Shown piece after piece: positions 43,635-52,446 of a stretch of DNA of 64,000 nucleotides (position 1 is the stretch's first letter; every line of letters starts with the position of its first letter). The translations under genes were made by a program, and so were the position numbers. The notes below the pieces were generated by a model. The model searched no databases. It saw only the letters and a program-made list of their open reading frames with translations, and was not told the DNA's origin. The DNA comes from Flavobacteriaceae bacterium UBA1682 (GTDB lineage: Bacteria; Bacteroidota; Bacteroidia; Flavobacteriales; Flavobacteriaceae), in assembly GCA_002320285.1 (NCBI GenBank), contig DCKE01000007.1, positions 22,986 through 86,985 of the forward strand. Direction: 5' to 3'.

Positions 43635-44660
43635 ATGAAAGTTACAATAGACGGACATGAAATTGAGGTAGAACCAGGAACAACTATTCTACAAGCAGCC
43701 AGAATGATTGGAGGAGAATCAGTTCCTCCTGCTATGTGTTACTATTCCAAATTAAAGGGAAGCGGTGGAAAATGCCGTTGCTGTTTGGTCGAAGTGGCCA
43801 AAGGAAGCGAGGCAGATCCTCGTCCGATGCCTAAGTTAATGGCTTCTTGTGTAACAGGAGTTATGGACGGTATGGAAGTAAAAAGCATTTCTTCACCGAG
43901 AGTTGTCGAAGCCAGAAAGTCGGTTACTGAATTTTTGTTGATCAACCATCCGTTAGATTGCCCAGTATGCGATCAGGCAGGGGAATGTGATTTACAAAAC
44001 CTCAGTTACAACAATGGAAAGGAAGCAACTCGATTTAAAGAGGAAAAAAGAACCTTTGAGCCGGAGAACATCGGCGACAAGATTCAATTGCATATGAATC
44101 GTTGTATTTTGTGTTACCGTTGTGTGATGACAGCAGACCAAATCACTGATGGACGTGTACACGGGGTATTAAACCGCGGAGATCATTCCCAAATTTCAAC
44201 TTGCGTAACGGCAGCGATAGACAACGAATTTTCGGGTAACATGATCGACGTTTGTCCAGTTGGAGCCTTGACTGATAAAACCTTCCGTTTCAAATCACGT
44301 GTTTGGTTTAACAAACCCTACAATGCCCACAGAGATTGTGATAAATGTTGTGGTAAAACAACGCTTTGGATGTTTGGTGACGAAATCCAAAGAGTAACTG
44401 CCCGAAAAGACATCTACCACGAAGTCGAAGAGTTCATCTGTAACGAATGCCGTTTCGACCATAAAGACACTAAAGATTGGGTTATTGAAGGACCGAGAAA
44501 ATTCGAAAAATTCTCGGTAATTAATCAAAACAACTATACACGTCCTTTAGATCCAGTTGTTATAGACACAGAAGCACAAATCTTAAAAGGTCGTGATCAA
44601 GATCGTTATAAGATCAGTATGAAAAACATCCCTTATAAAGCAGAGGAATCTAAAAAATAA
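43635..44660 (+). CDS. nuoG: NADH-quinone oxidoreductase subunit G, short form
   Basis: A 341-residue iron-sulfur subunit (75 kDa homologue). An N-terminal [2Fe-2S] domain shows CYYSKLKGSGGKCRCC; the next cluster region shows NHPLDCPVCDQAGECDLQ; RCILCYRCV and later CPVGAL follow for [4Fe-4S] clusters. The N-terminal arm is complete, but the large C-terminal molybdopterin-oxidoreductase-like domain of about 500 residues, present in many NuoG proteins, is missing. There is no sign of a frameshift; the gene ends normally before nuoH. The ATG at 43635 is chosen over an upstream non-ATG start because it gives the family N-terminus MKVTIDGHEIEV. Confidence 0.94.
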   Translation: MKVTIDGHEIEVEPGTTILQAARMIGGESVPPAMCYYSKLKGSGGKCRCCLVEVAKGSEADPRPMPKLMASCVTGVMDGMEVKSISSPRVVEARKSVTEFLLINHPLDCPVCDQAGECDLQNLSYNNGKEATRFKEEKRTFEPENIGDKIQLHMNRCILCYRCVMTADQITDGRVHGVLNRGDHSQISTCVTAAIDNEFSGNMIDVCPVGALTDKTFRFKSRVWFNKPYNAHRDCDKCCGKTTLWMFGDEIQRVTARKDIYHEVEEFICNECRFDHKDTKDWVIEGPRKFEKFSVINQNNYTRPLDPVVIDTEAQILKGRDQDRYKISMKNIPYKAEESKK

Positions 44661-44672
44661 TTTCATTCAAAA

Positions 44673-45704
44673 ATGGACAATACTATCATCATTGAAAAGG
44701 GTGTCATTATCCTTATCGTTTTTGCCATTACCATGGTTATGGCTATGTATTCGACCTTAGCGGAACGTAAAATTGCCGCTTGGATTCAGGATCGTATCGG
44801 CCCTAACAGAGCTGGTAAAGGTGGGATTCTACAACCTCTTGCTGACGGACTTAAGCTTTTCTCAAAGGAGGAGTACGCCCCAGACACCCCTAATAAATTC
44901 TTATTTATTCTAGGACCAACAATCTCTATGACCGTAGCGCTGATGACCAGTGCTGTAATACCATGGGGCGATCGCTTGCATTTATTTGGTAGAGATATTC
45001 TACTACAAGTTACCGATATCAATGTCGCCATGCTTTATGTATTCGCCGTACTATCAGTTAGTGTTTACGGAATCATGATTGGTGGATGGGCTTCCAACAA
45101 TAAGTTTTCTTTGATGAGTGCCATGCGTGCCGCTTCACAGATGATTTCGTATGAGGTAGCTATGGGACTTTCGATCATCGCATTATTGATGATGACGCAA
45201 ACCTTGAGTTTAAGAGAAATTTCCCTACAACAATCGGGTATGAACTGGAACGTATTTTACCAACCTTTAGGTTTCCTAATATTCTTGGTATGTTCGTTTG
45301 CAGAAACCAATAGAACTCCTTTTGACCTTGCAGAATGTGAGCAAGAGTTAATCGGTGGATACCATACGGAATATTCGTCGATGAGAATGGGATTCTTCCT
45401 ATTTGCCGAATACGCCAGTATGTTTATCTCGTCAACGATCATAGCGGTTTTATATTTCGGTGGATACAACTATCCGGGTATGGATTGGGCCGTGACCAAC
45501 TGGGGAGTAAATCCAGCTAATATCATTGGAATCATCGTCTTGTTTATCAAAATCTGTTTTTTCATCTTTGTATATATGTGGGTACGTTGGACTATACCGC
45601 GTTTCCGTTACGATCAATTGATGAATTTAGGTTGGAAAAACTTGATTCCATTGGCACTATTTAATATTATTATTACAGCAGTAGTTATCTTACTCTTAAA
45701 ATAA
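44673..45704 (+). CDS. nuoH: NADH-quinone oxidoreductase subunit H
   Basis: A 343-residue membrane subunit (ND1 homologue) at the join of the two arms, contributing to the quinone channel. The motif STLAERKIAAWIQDRIGPNRAG and the loop LADGLKLFSKEE are diagnostic, and ETNRTPFDLAECEQELIGGYHTEYS is the conserved acidic loop. About eight helices. It lies 12 bases after nuoG. Confidence 0.97.
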   Translation: MDNTIIIEKGVIILIVFAITMVMAMYSTLAERKIAAWIQDRIGPNRAGKGGILQPLADGLKLFSKEEYAPDTPNKFLFILGPTISMTVALMTSAVIPWGDRLHLFGRDILLQVTDINVAMLYVFAVLSVSVYGIMIGGWASNNKFSLMSAMRAASQMISYEVAMGLSIIALLMMTQTLSLREISLQQSGMNWNVFYQPLGFLIFLVCSFAETNRTPFDLAECEQELIGGYHTEYSSMRMGFFLFAEYASMFISSTIIAVLYFGGYNYPGMDWAVTNWGVNPANIIGIIVLFIKICFFIFVYMWVRWTIPRFRYDQLMNLGWKNLIPLALFNIIITAVVILLLK

Positions 45705-45709
45705 AAAAC

Positions 45710-46252
45710 ATGGCTTTAGATACTATTTCATTATCAGGCAGAAAAAAACAGGTGACCAACACGACCATGACCTGGTCGGAGAAGATTTACCTTGTGGCGA
45801 TTATCAAAGGGATGATGGTTACTTTTAAACATTTATTCAAAAAGAAAGTAACGATCAGTTATCCAGAGATGACGCGTCCATTTAGTCCTGTTTACAGAGG
45901 ACGCCATACCTTGATGCGCGACGAAGAAGGACGTGAACGCTGTACGGCTTGTGGCTTATGTGCCCTATCTTGCCCAGCAGAAGCCATTTCGATGAAGTCC
46001 GCTGAACGTACTGCAGAAGAAAAACACTTATACCGCGAAGAAAAATATGCTGAGATCTACGAGATCAACATGTTGCGTTGTATATTTTGTGGTTTGTGTG
46101 AAGAAGCCTGTCCAAAACAAGCGATTTACTTGACGAAATCACAAACCATCGTAAAATCAAGCATGAGTCGCGAGGATTTTATCTATGGAAAAGATAAGTT
46201 GGTGATGCCTTTAGATGCAGCCATTCAAAACACTAAACAGAATCAAGCGTAA
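45710..46252 (+). CDS. nuoI: NADH-quinone oxidoreductase subunit I
   Basis: A 180-residue subunit with two [4Fe-4S] clusters, in CTACGLCALSCPAEAI and CIFCGLCEEACPKQAI, which link the N6 clusters to N2. Length is normal. It follows nuoH in five bases and nuoJ follows in two. Confidence 0.97.
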   Translation: MALDTISLSGRKKQVTNTTMTWSEKIYLVAIIKGMMVTFKHLFKKKVTISYPEMTRPFSPVYRGRHTLMRDEEGRERCTACGLCALSCPAEAISMKSAERTAEEKHLYREEKYAEIYEINMLRCIFCGLCEEACPKQAIYLTKSQTIVKSSMSREDFIYGKDKLVMPLDAAIQNTKQNQA

Positions 46253-46254
46253 TT

Positions 46255-46761
46255 ATGATAGAAATTCTATTTTATATTCTTTCGACCCTAACCATCGGAA
46301 GTGCAGCTTTAACCATCTTGAGTAAAAACCCAATCCACAGCGCTATTTGGTTAGTGGTCAGTTTTTTCTCTATAGCTGGTCATTATATTTTATTAAATGC
46401 TCAGTTTTTGGGTATGGTACACATTATGGTTTATTCAGGTGCTATCATGATCTTGATGTTGTTTACCATCATGTTAATGAACCTCAACATCAGTACGGAG
46501 ATTCAAAAACCCATAGTAGTGAAATTAACCGCTACTGTAGCATTCTGCTTAATCGGTTTGATTTTTATTGCGGCTATAATGAAAGCCAATCCAATTGTTG
46601 AAAGCTATCAAAACTCCGGTGAAGACTTTCAATCGATTAAAGTTTTGGGACAAGTGCTACTCAATGAATATGTAGTTCCCTTTGAAATGGCAGCAGTCTT
46701 GTTGTTACTTTCGATGATTGGGGCTGTATTAATTTCTAAAAAAGATAATAAAACCGCTTAA
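46255..46761 (+). CDS. nuoJ: NADH-quinone oxidoreductase subunit J
   Basis: A 168-residue membrane subunit (ND6 homologue) with about five helices. HIMVYSGAIMILMLFTIMLM contains the pi-bulge region conserved in this subunit. It lies between nuoI and nuoK with gaps of two bases on each side. Confidence 0.95.
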   Translation: MIEILFYILSTLTIGSAALTILSKNPIHSAIWLVVSFFSIAGHYILLNAQFLGMVHIMVYSGAIMILMLFTIMLMNLNISTEIQKPIVVKLTATVAFCLIGLIFIAAIMKANPIVESYQNSGEDFQSIKVLGQVLLNEYVVPFEMAAVLLLLSMIGAVLISKKDNKTA

Positions 46762-46763
46762 TT

Positions 46764-47084
46764 ATGGAAAGAGTTTTAGAAATAATCGGAATCGAATCGT
46801 ATATCTACTTATCAGTTATACTGTTTTGCGTAGGTGTATTTGGAATCTTATATAGAAGAAATGCCATAGTCATGTTTATGTCTATAGAAATCATGTTGAA
46901 CTCTGCCAATTTGCTGTTGGTAGCCTTTTCAACCTTACATCAAGATGCCTCGGGGCAGGTTTTTGTGTTTTTCACTATGGCTGTAGCTGCGGCGGAAGTT
47001 GCTGTAGGTTTAGCCATTTTGGTATCGATATACAGGAATATCGGATCTATCGACATTGACAATTTAAAAAACTTAAAAGGATAA
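46764..47084 (+). CDS. nuoK: NADH-quinone oxidoreductase subunit K
   Basis: A 106-residue membrane subunit (ND4L homologue) with three helices and the two conserved Glu residues in SIEIMLNSANLLLV and AEVAVGLAILV. Proton translocation requires these residues in homologues. Gap of two bases from nuoJ. Confidence 0.96.
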   Translation: MERVLEIIGIESYIYLSVILFCVGVFGILYRRNAIVMFMSIEIMLNSANLLLVAFSTLHQDASGQVFVFFTMAVAAAEVAVGLAILVSIYRNIGSIDIDNLKNLKG

Positions 47085-47090
47085 TCCCGA

Positions 47091-48977
47091 ATGGATACAA
47101 ACGTAATTTTACTCTTATTAATAGTCCCTTTACTGGGGTTTCTAACGACCTTTTTCTTCGGAAAAAAATTAGGTAGTGCTTCGGGAATTATAGGAACGGC
47201 TTCGGTATTCGTTTCCTTTATTATCAGTGTGATGTTGTTTTTTCAAATCAACCAAACACAGCAAGCAATACAAATTCATTTATTTGACTGGATGGCCTTA
47301 GAGAAATTCTCTATTTCATTTGGTTTTTTAATCGATCAATTGTCCATTTTATGGCTGTTGTTTGTAACGGGAATCGGAACACTGATTCACTTATACTCGA
47401 CGAGCTATATGAAGGGAGACGAAAACTTCCATAAGTTTTTCGCTTATCTAAACCTATTTATCTTCTTTATGATCTTGTTGGTCATGGGAAGCAATTTATT
47501 AATCATGTTTATCGGATGGGAAGGTGTTGGACTTTGTTCTTACCTACTAATCGGGTTTTGGCATAAAAACCAATCGTATAACGACGCTGCAAAAAAAGCT
47601 TTTATCATGAACCGTATTGGGGATTTGGGCTTTTTGATTGGAGTTTTTATCTTGGGTTATTTGTTCCAAACTTTGGATTATATGACCATTAAAGAAGCTT
47701 TGGTTAACGGAACTACACATCACGTAAACACTTGGATCGGCTATGCTACCTTGGCTCTATTTATTGGGGCTGCAGGTAAAAGTGCACAGATTCCACTATA
47801 TACCTGGTTGCCAGACGCGATGGCTGGACCAACTCCAGTATCCGCATTAATTCACGCGGCTACCATGGTTACCGCAGGTATCTTTATGATTACCCGTTTA
47901 AACTTCTTGTTCGACTTAGCTCCTCAAGTTCAAAATATAATCGCGATCGTAGGTGCTTGTACCGCTATTTTTGCCGCTTCAATTGGTTTGGTTCAGAACG
48001 ACATCAAAAAAGTATTGGCCTATTCAACCGTATCTCAGTTGGGATTGATGTTTATGGCTATCGGTTTTGGTGCTTACGAAATTGCCGTATTCCACGTAAT
48101 TACACATGCTTTCTTTAAAGCTTGTTTGTTCTTGGGTTCTGGTTCGGTTATCCATGCTATGGGTGGTGAACAGGATATGAGACAAATGGGTGGTTTAAGA
48201 AAATACATGAAAGTAACTTATATTACTTTCTTATTGGCTACTTTGGCCATTTCAGGTATACCTCCATTTGCAGGTTTCTTCTCTAAGGACGAAATTTTAA
48301 TGGTGGCTTTCCACGAAAACATCATACTTTGGGTATTGGGAGCTGTTGCTTCTGTATTCACAGCATTTTATATGTTCCGCTTGTTGTACCTTACTTTCTT
48401 TAAAGATTTTAGAGGAACAGCAGCACAAAAAGAGCACTTACACGAGAGTCCTTCTTCGATGACTATTCCGCTTATTGTATTGGGAGTATTGTCTGTAGTT
48501 GGGGGTGCGATCAGTTTACCTGGCAACAGTTGGTTAAACGGATTCTTAGCTCCTGTGATCAAAAACAATGCAGCGACACATCCTCACGTAATGGGAATGA
48601 CCGAATATATCTTAATGGCTTTAGCGATCATCGGTGCTTTAATCGGATTGGGTATTGCTTACAGCAAGTACATCAAAAAATCAGAAGTACCTGTTGCCGA
48701 CGAACAAATCAGCGGTTTCCACAAAACCCTTTACAACAAATATTATATCGATGAAATCTATATGAAGGTCATTGTTGCCCCTATTTACAGTTTGGCAACT
48801 TTCTTTAAAGATTTTGTTGAAGTGGGTATTTCACAAACGGTATTTGGCTTGGCTAAAATTGCAGACGGACTATCCCTACAAGGAAAAAGAGCGCAAAACG
48901 GAAATATTGGTTTATATTTATTTGCCTTTGTATTCGGAATTTGTTTCTTATTTTACTATTTATTCATTGCAAGTTAA
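47091..48977 (+). CDS. nuoL: NADH-quinone oxidoreductase subunit L
   Basis: A 628-residue antiporter-like subunit (ND5 homologue) with about 16 helices and the lateral C-terminal helix. FIGWEGVGLCSYLLIGFW and AGKSAQIPLYTWLPDAMAGPTPVSALIHAATMVTAG are the hallmarks of the family, with the key Lys and Glu of the proton channel. Six bases after nuoK. Confidence 0.96.
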   Translation: MDTNVILLLLIVPLLGFLTTFFFGKKLGSASGIIGTASVFVSFIISVMLFFQINQTQQAIQIHLFDWMALEKFSISFGFLIDQLSILWLLFVTGIGTLIHLYSTSYMKGDENFHKFFAYLNLFIFFMILLVMGSNLLIMFIGWEGVGLCSYLLIGFWHKNQSYNDAAKKAFIMNRIGDLGFLIGVFILGYLFQTLDYMTIKEALVNGTTHHVNTWIGYATLALFIGAAGKSAQIPLYTWLPDAMAGPTPVSALIHAATMVTAGIFMITRLNFLFDLAPQVQNIIAIVGACTAIFAASIGLVQNDIKKVLAYSTVSQLGLMFMAIGFGAYEIAVFHVITHAFFKACLFLGSGSVIHAMGGEQDMRQMGGLRKYMKVTYITFLLATLAISGIPPFAGFFSKDEILMVAFHENIILWVLGAVASVFTAFYMFRLLYLTFFKDFRGTAAQKEHLHESPSSMTIPLIVLGVLSVVGGAISLPGNSWLNGFLAPVIKNNAATHPHVMGMTEYILMALAIIGALIGLGIAYSKYIKKSEVPVADEQISGFHKTLYNKYYIDEIYMKVIVAPIYSLATFFKDFVEVGISQTVFGLAKIADGLSLQGKRAQNGNIGLYLFAFVFGICFLFYYLFIAS

Positions 48978-48986
48978 TTTATAAAA

Positions 48987-50420
48987 ATGAACGTAACGAT
49001 ACTATTAATCACTTTACTAGTTGGCGCATTGGCAACTTATCTCTCCGGTAACAAAATGGCTCCGAAAGTAGCACTGCTTGTTGGAGTTATCGCTTTTGCA
49101 GAAACTTTACTATTGATCAATCAACACCTTCAAGGGGTTGATGCTGGATATGTAGTGCAATGGATGAATAAACCCAACATCTTCTTTGCTTTAAAAGCAG
49201 ATGGATTGGCTTTGGCTTTGGTTTTACTAACGACGCTCTTGACACCACTTATTGTTCTTTCCTCATTTGGCACTTCAATTGAAAAATCAAAATCGTTTTA
49301 CGGTTTGGTTGTTTTTATGTCGTTTGCGATGACTGGAACATTTTTGGCTTCTGACGGTTTCTTATATTATATTTTCTGGGAGTTGGCGTTGATTCCTATT
49401 TATTTCATCGCCTTACTTTGGGGGAATGATACTTTTGAAGAACGCAAAAAAGCTATACTTAAGTTTTTCATCTATACTTTTGCAGGGTCGATCTTTATGT
49501 TGGTCGCTTTTATCTACTTATACCAAAAAGCCGGCAGTTTCTTACTACAAGATTTATATAAGGTATCGCTTACAGCCAACGAACAGTATTGGATTTTCTT
49601 AGCTTTCTTCTTGGCTTACGCCATCAAGATTCCTATTTTTCCTTTCCATACTTGGCAGGCATCTACTTATGAAAAAGCACCTACTGTAGGAACCATGCTT
49701 TTATCGGGTATTATGCTAAAAATGGGATTGTACTCGATTATACGTTGGCAAATTCCAATCGCTCCACAAGCGGCTAAAGACTTGATGAGTACCATCATCG
49801 TTTTGAGTTTAATCGGAGTGGTGTACGGCGCTATCGTAGCCTTAAGACAATCGAACATCAAACGTTTCTTTGCTTACTCTTCGTTATCACACGTTGGATT
49901 AATCGCAGCGGGAACGTACACACTTACCCTAGACGGTTTGCGCGGTGCCGTTTACCAAATGTTGGCTCACGGATTTGTTATAGTTGGTTTGTTCTTTATT
50001 GCAGAAATCATATACAGAAGATATCAAACTAGAAATATAGGTGAGTTGGGCGGTATTCGTCAGCAAGCAATTATTTTATCATCCCTGTTTATGATTTTGA
50101 TGTTTGCATCTGTCGGACTACCGGGAACTTTTAGTTTTGTCGGTGAGTTCTCTTTGTTATTCGGTCTATCTCAAATCAATATATGGTATGCGGTAATCGG
50201 AGGTAGTAGTATCATTTTTGGTGCTTTCTATATGTTGAGAATGTTCCAAAAAGTGATGTTGGGTGAAACCAACAGCAAACCTTTTGCAGATCTAAACTTT
50301 AATGAAGGATTTGTATTGGTAATCTTAGCAGCAGTAGTGTTGTTCTTGGGTATATATCCAAAACCAATCACCGATTTAATCACGCCGAGTTTGATAGAAA
50401 TCGTATCACAAATTAAGTAA
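48987..50420 (+). CDS. nuoM: NADH-quinone oxidoreductase subunit M
   Basis: A 477-residue antiporter-like subunit (ND4 homologue). FWELALIPIYFIALLWG (the conserved Glu) and YAIKIPIFPFHTWQASTYEKAPTVGTMLLSGIMLKMG are the channel segments; SSLSHVGLIAAG carries a conserved His. About 14 helices. Nine bases after nuoL. Confidence 0.96.
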   Translation: MNVTILLITLLVGALATYLSGNKMAPKVALLVGVIAFAETLLLINQHLQGVDAGYVVQWMNKPNIFFALKADGLALALVLLTTLLTPLIVLSSFGTSIEKSKSFYGLVVFMSFAMTGTFLASDGFLYYIFWELALIPIYFIALLWGNDTFEERKKAILKFFIYTFAGSIFMLVAFIYLYQKAGSFLLQDLYKVSLTANEQYWIFLAFFLAYAIKIPIFPFHTWQASTYEKAPTVGTMLLSGIMLKMGLYSIIRWQIPIAPQAAKDLMSTIIVLSLIGVVYGAIVALRQSNIKRFFAYSSLSHVGLIAAGTYTLTLDGLRGAVYQMLAHGFVIVGLFFIAEIIYRRYQTRNIGELGGIRQQAIILSSLFMILMFASVGLPGTFSFVGEFSLLFGLSQINIWYAVIGGSSIIFGAFYMLRMFQKVMLGETNSKPFADLNFNEGFVLVILAAVVLFLGIYPKPITDLITPSLIEIVSQIK

Positions 50421-50434
50421 CAGTATAATGGAAC

Positions 50435-50449
50435 TCGGATCAAATCCGA
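50435..50449 (+). other. Small hairpin between nuoM and nuoN
   Basis: 6-bp perfect stem TCGGAT / ATCCGA with a CAA loop, 15 bases after the nuoM stop and 25 before nuoN. No U-tract. Confidence 0.45.
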
Positions 50450-50474
50450 ATATCATAAATCCTAAATAACACCA

Positions 50475-51857
50475 ATGAACACAATAATAGCGATTGCAGC
50501 ATTAGCGGTTTTAGTACTGGTAGTAGAGATTGTTAATTTGAGAAAATTAATAGTCCCTATGACCGTCATCGGGCTTTTAGCCATACTGGGTATCACGCTA
50601 AATAACCTAAACGTCACCGAATCTTTTTACAACAACATGATTGTTGTAGATTCCTTTTCGGTAGCTTTTTCTAGTTTGTTTATTGTACTAACCACCTTTT
50701 TGGTTGCCTTAAGTACCAATTTCTATGAAAATGAAGACGCCTTAAAGATTTCCGATTATGTATCCCTAAAACTATTCCTACTGTTAGGCGCTGTTTCTAT
50801 GGTGAGTTTTGGTAATATGGCCATGTTTTTCTTGGGATTAGAAATTCTATCGATCACCTTATACATTCTAGCTGGTAGCAACAGAACCCACATCAAGAGC
50901 AATGAAGCGGGTATGAAATACTTTCTTTTGGGATCGTTTGCCTCAGGGGTAATTCTATTTGGTATCGCCTTGATTTACGGTGCAACAGGTTCTTTTGATT
51001 TACACGAAATATTCCGCATTATTGCTACAGGAGCTATTCCTGCATGGTATAAAATTGGCGTACTGATGATGATCATCGGAATGTTGTTTAAGATTGCTGC
51101 GGTTCCTTTCCACTTCTGGGCTCCAGACGTGTATCAAGGCGCTCCAAGCTTAACGACAGCGATGATGAGTACCCTGGCTAAAGTAGTAGCAGTTGCCACC
51201 TTATACAAGCTGAGCGTAAGCCTTACGGTTACAATGCCTAGCAATTATATGACTGCCATAGTTGTTATCGCCATTTTAACCATGACCGTTGGTAATATCA
51301 TGGCGCTGCGTCAAGATAACATCAAACGTTTATTGGCGTATTCTGGTATTTCACATGCCGGTTTTATGATGATGGCTTTGGTCAACCTGGGCAATTCTGC
51401 ACCGAGTTTATTCTACTATGCCGTAGCGTACGCTATCGCGGGTATTGCGGCATTCTCCGTAGTCATATTGGTTACCAAAAACAAAGACGAAGAAATGTTA
51501 TCGCTGTTTAAAGGATTGGGTAAAACCAACCCGCTATTGGCTGGTATTTTAACCGCTTCCCTACTTTCTATGGGAGGTATTCCAATCTTCGCCGGTTTCT
51601 TTGGTAAGTTCTTCTTGTTCTCTCAAGCGCTTGAAAACAACCAATTGACCTTAGTGATTTTTGGAGCGATCAACTCTTTTATCAGTATCTATTACTACTT
51701 TAAAGTAATTGCAGTACTCTACTCTAAAAACGAGGAAACCGAACAAACAGAACCGATCAAAGTTCCAATGGCGTATTACGCCGTCGGAATTATATCCATA
51801 ACTATCAATATCGTTATAGGAATTTATCCTTCGATTATTTTAGATATGATAAAATAA
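50475..51857 (+). CDS. nuoN: NADH-quinone oxidoreductase subunit N
   Basis: A 460-residue antiporter-like subunit (ND2 homologue) and the last gene of the operon. LGLEILSITLYILAG (conserved Glu), FKIAAVPFHFWAPDVYQGAPSLTTAMMSTLAKV and SGISHAGFMMMA are the family features. A strong terminator follows. Confidence 0.96.
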   Translation: MNTIIAIAALAVLVLVVEIVNLRKLIVPMTVIGLLAILGITLNNLNVTESFYNNMIVVDSFSVAFSSLFIVLTTFLVALSTNFYENEDALKISDYVSLKLFLLLGAVSMVSFGNMAMFFLGLEILSITLYILAGSNRTHIKSNEAGMKYFLLGSFASGVILFGIALIYGATGSFDLHEIFRIIATGAIPAWYKIGVLMMIIGMLFKIAAVPFHFWAPDVYQGAPSLTTAMMSTLAKVVAVATLYKLSVSLTVTMPSNYMTAIVVIAILTMTVGNIMALRQDNIKRLLAYSGISHAGFMMMALVNLGNSAPSLFYYAVAYAIAGIAAFSVVILVTKNKDEEMLSLFKGLGKTNPLLAGILTASLLSMGGIPIFAGFFGKFFLFSQALENNQLTLVIFGAINSFISIYYYFKVIAVLYSKNEETEQTEPIKVPMAYYAVGIISITINIVIGIYPSIILDMIK

Positions 51858-51878
51858 ACAAAAACAGATTAACAACTG

Positions 51879-51915
51879 AAAAGGACCGTTTCGAAAGAGA
51901 CGGTCCTTTTTTTTT
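51879..51915 (+). terminator. Terminator of the nuoA-N operon
   Basis: 12-bp stem (AAGGACCGTTTC / GAGACGGTCCTT, one G-U pair) capped by GAAA and followed by a run of nine T, 23 bases after the nuoN stop. Confidence 0.93.
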
Positions 51916-52061
51916 CTAAATTTTGTAAATCAGCTACTTATTCAAAAAACGACTTAAATTATCTAATTATTAGATAACAATAAACTACCTCATCTCCTAT
52001 TTTTATCATATAGATTCCTAACCGATAATTTAAAGTTTTGTAACCTTAAATTATAGATAGT

Positions 52062-52385
52062 ATGAAAACAAGAATGACCGTTGTTTCAACAACACTTTTG
52101 ATGAGCCTGACTTTTTTTGCAGGCGAAACGACAACCGTATATGGTTCCGGAGGCATGGTGATAGAGGGGGGGAAGACTACATTTTGCCCAAATCGCGATC
52201 GAATAGTTTGTGCCCAGGTTACCACTAAACATGAGGCCAAACTAGTGGTAGGGTCCATCGTACAAGTAAGGACACCTAAGAGTTCCGAAACATCCGTTTT
52301 ACAAGTATCTGCCGTTAAGGGACCTTTTGATAAAGATGGGAACATCCAAGGAGCCGATATTGAATTTATACGAGTTAAACAATAA
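52062..52385 (+). CDS. Small exported two-cysteine protein, unknown
   Basis: A 107-residue protein not assigned to a known family. The first 20 residues (KTRMTVVSTTLLMSLTFFA) form a hydrophobic signal-like segment. The mature part begins near GETTTVYGSGG and has exactly two Cys, at 42 and 50 (FCPNRDRIVC), spaced C-x7-C and likely to form a disulfide outside the cytoplasm. The rest is beta-rich and mildly charged. It lies 61 bases before the gene of an exported protein that has a CxxC motif, same strand, and both may be one transcript. The pairing suggests, but does not prove, a thiol-related relation. Confidence 0.65.
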   Translation: MKTRMTVVSTTLLMSLTFFAGETTTVYGSGGMVIEGGKTTFCPNRDRIVCAQVTTKHEAKLVVGSIVQVRTPKSSETSVLQVSAVKGPFDKDGNIQGADIEFIRVKQ

Positions 52386-52446
52386 TCTAAAAAAAGTAGC
52401 GCTGTGAGCTATCCAGCGTTGCTTTAATCCATTAGCACACCTCTTA

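Noticed and set aside
43635..44660. nuoG as a frameshifted pseudogene
   Set aside because: The frame ends cleanly before nuoH with no remaining coding sequence after the stop, and all N-terminal cluster motifs are intact.
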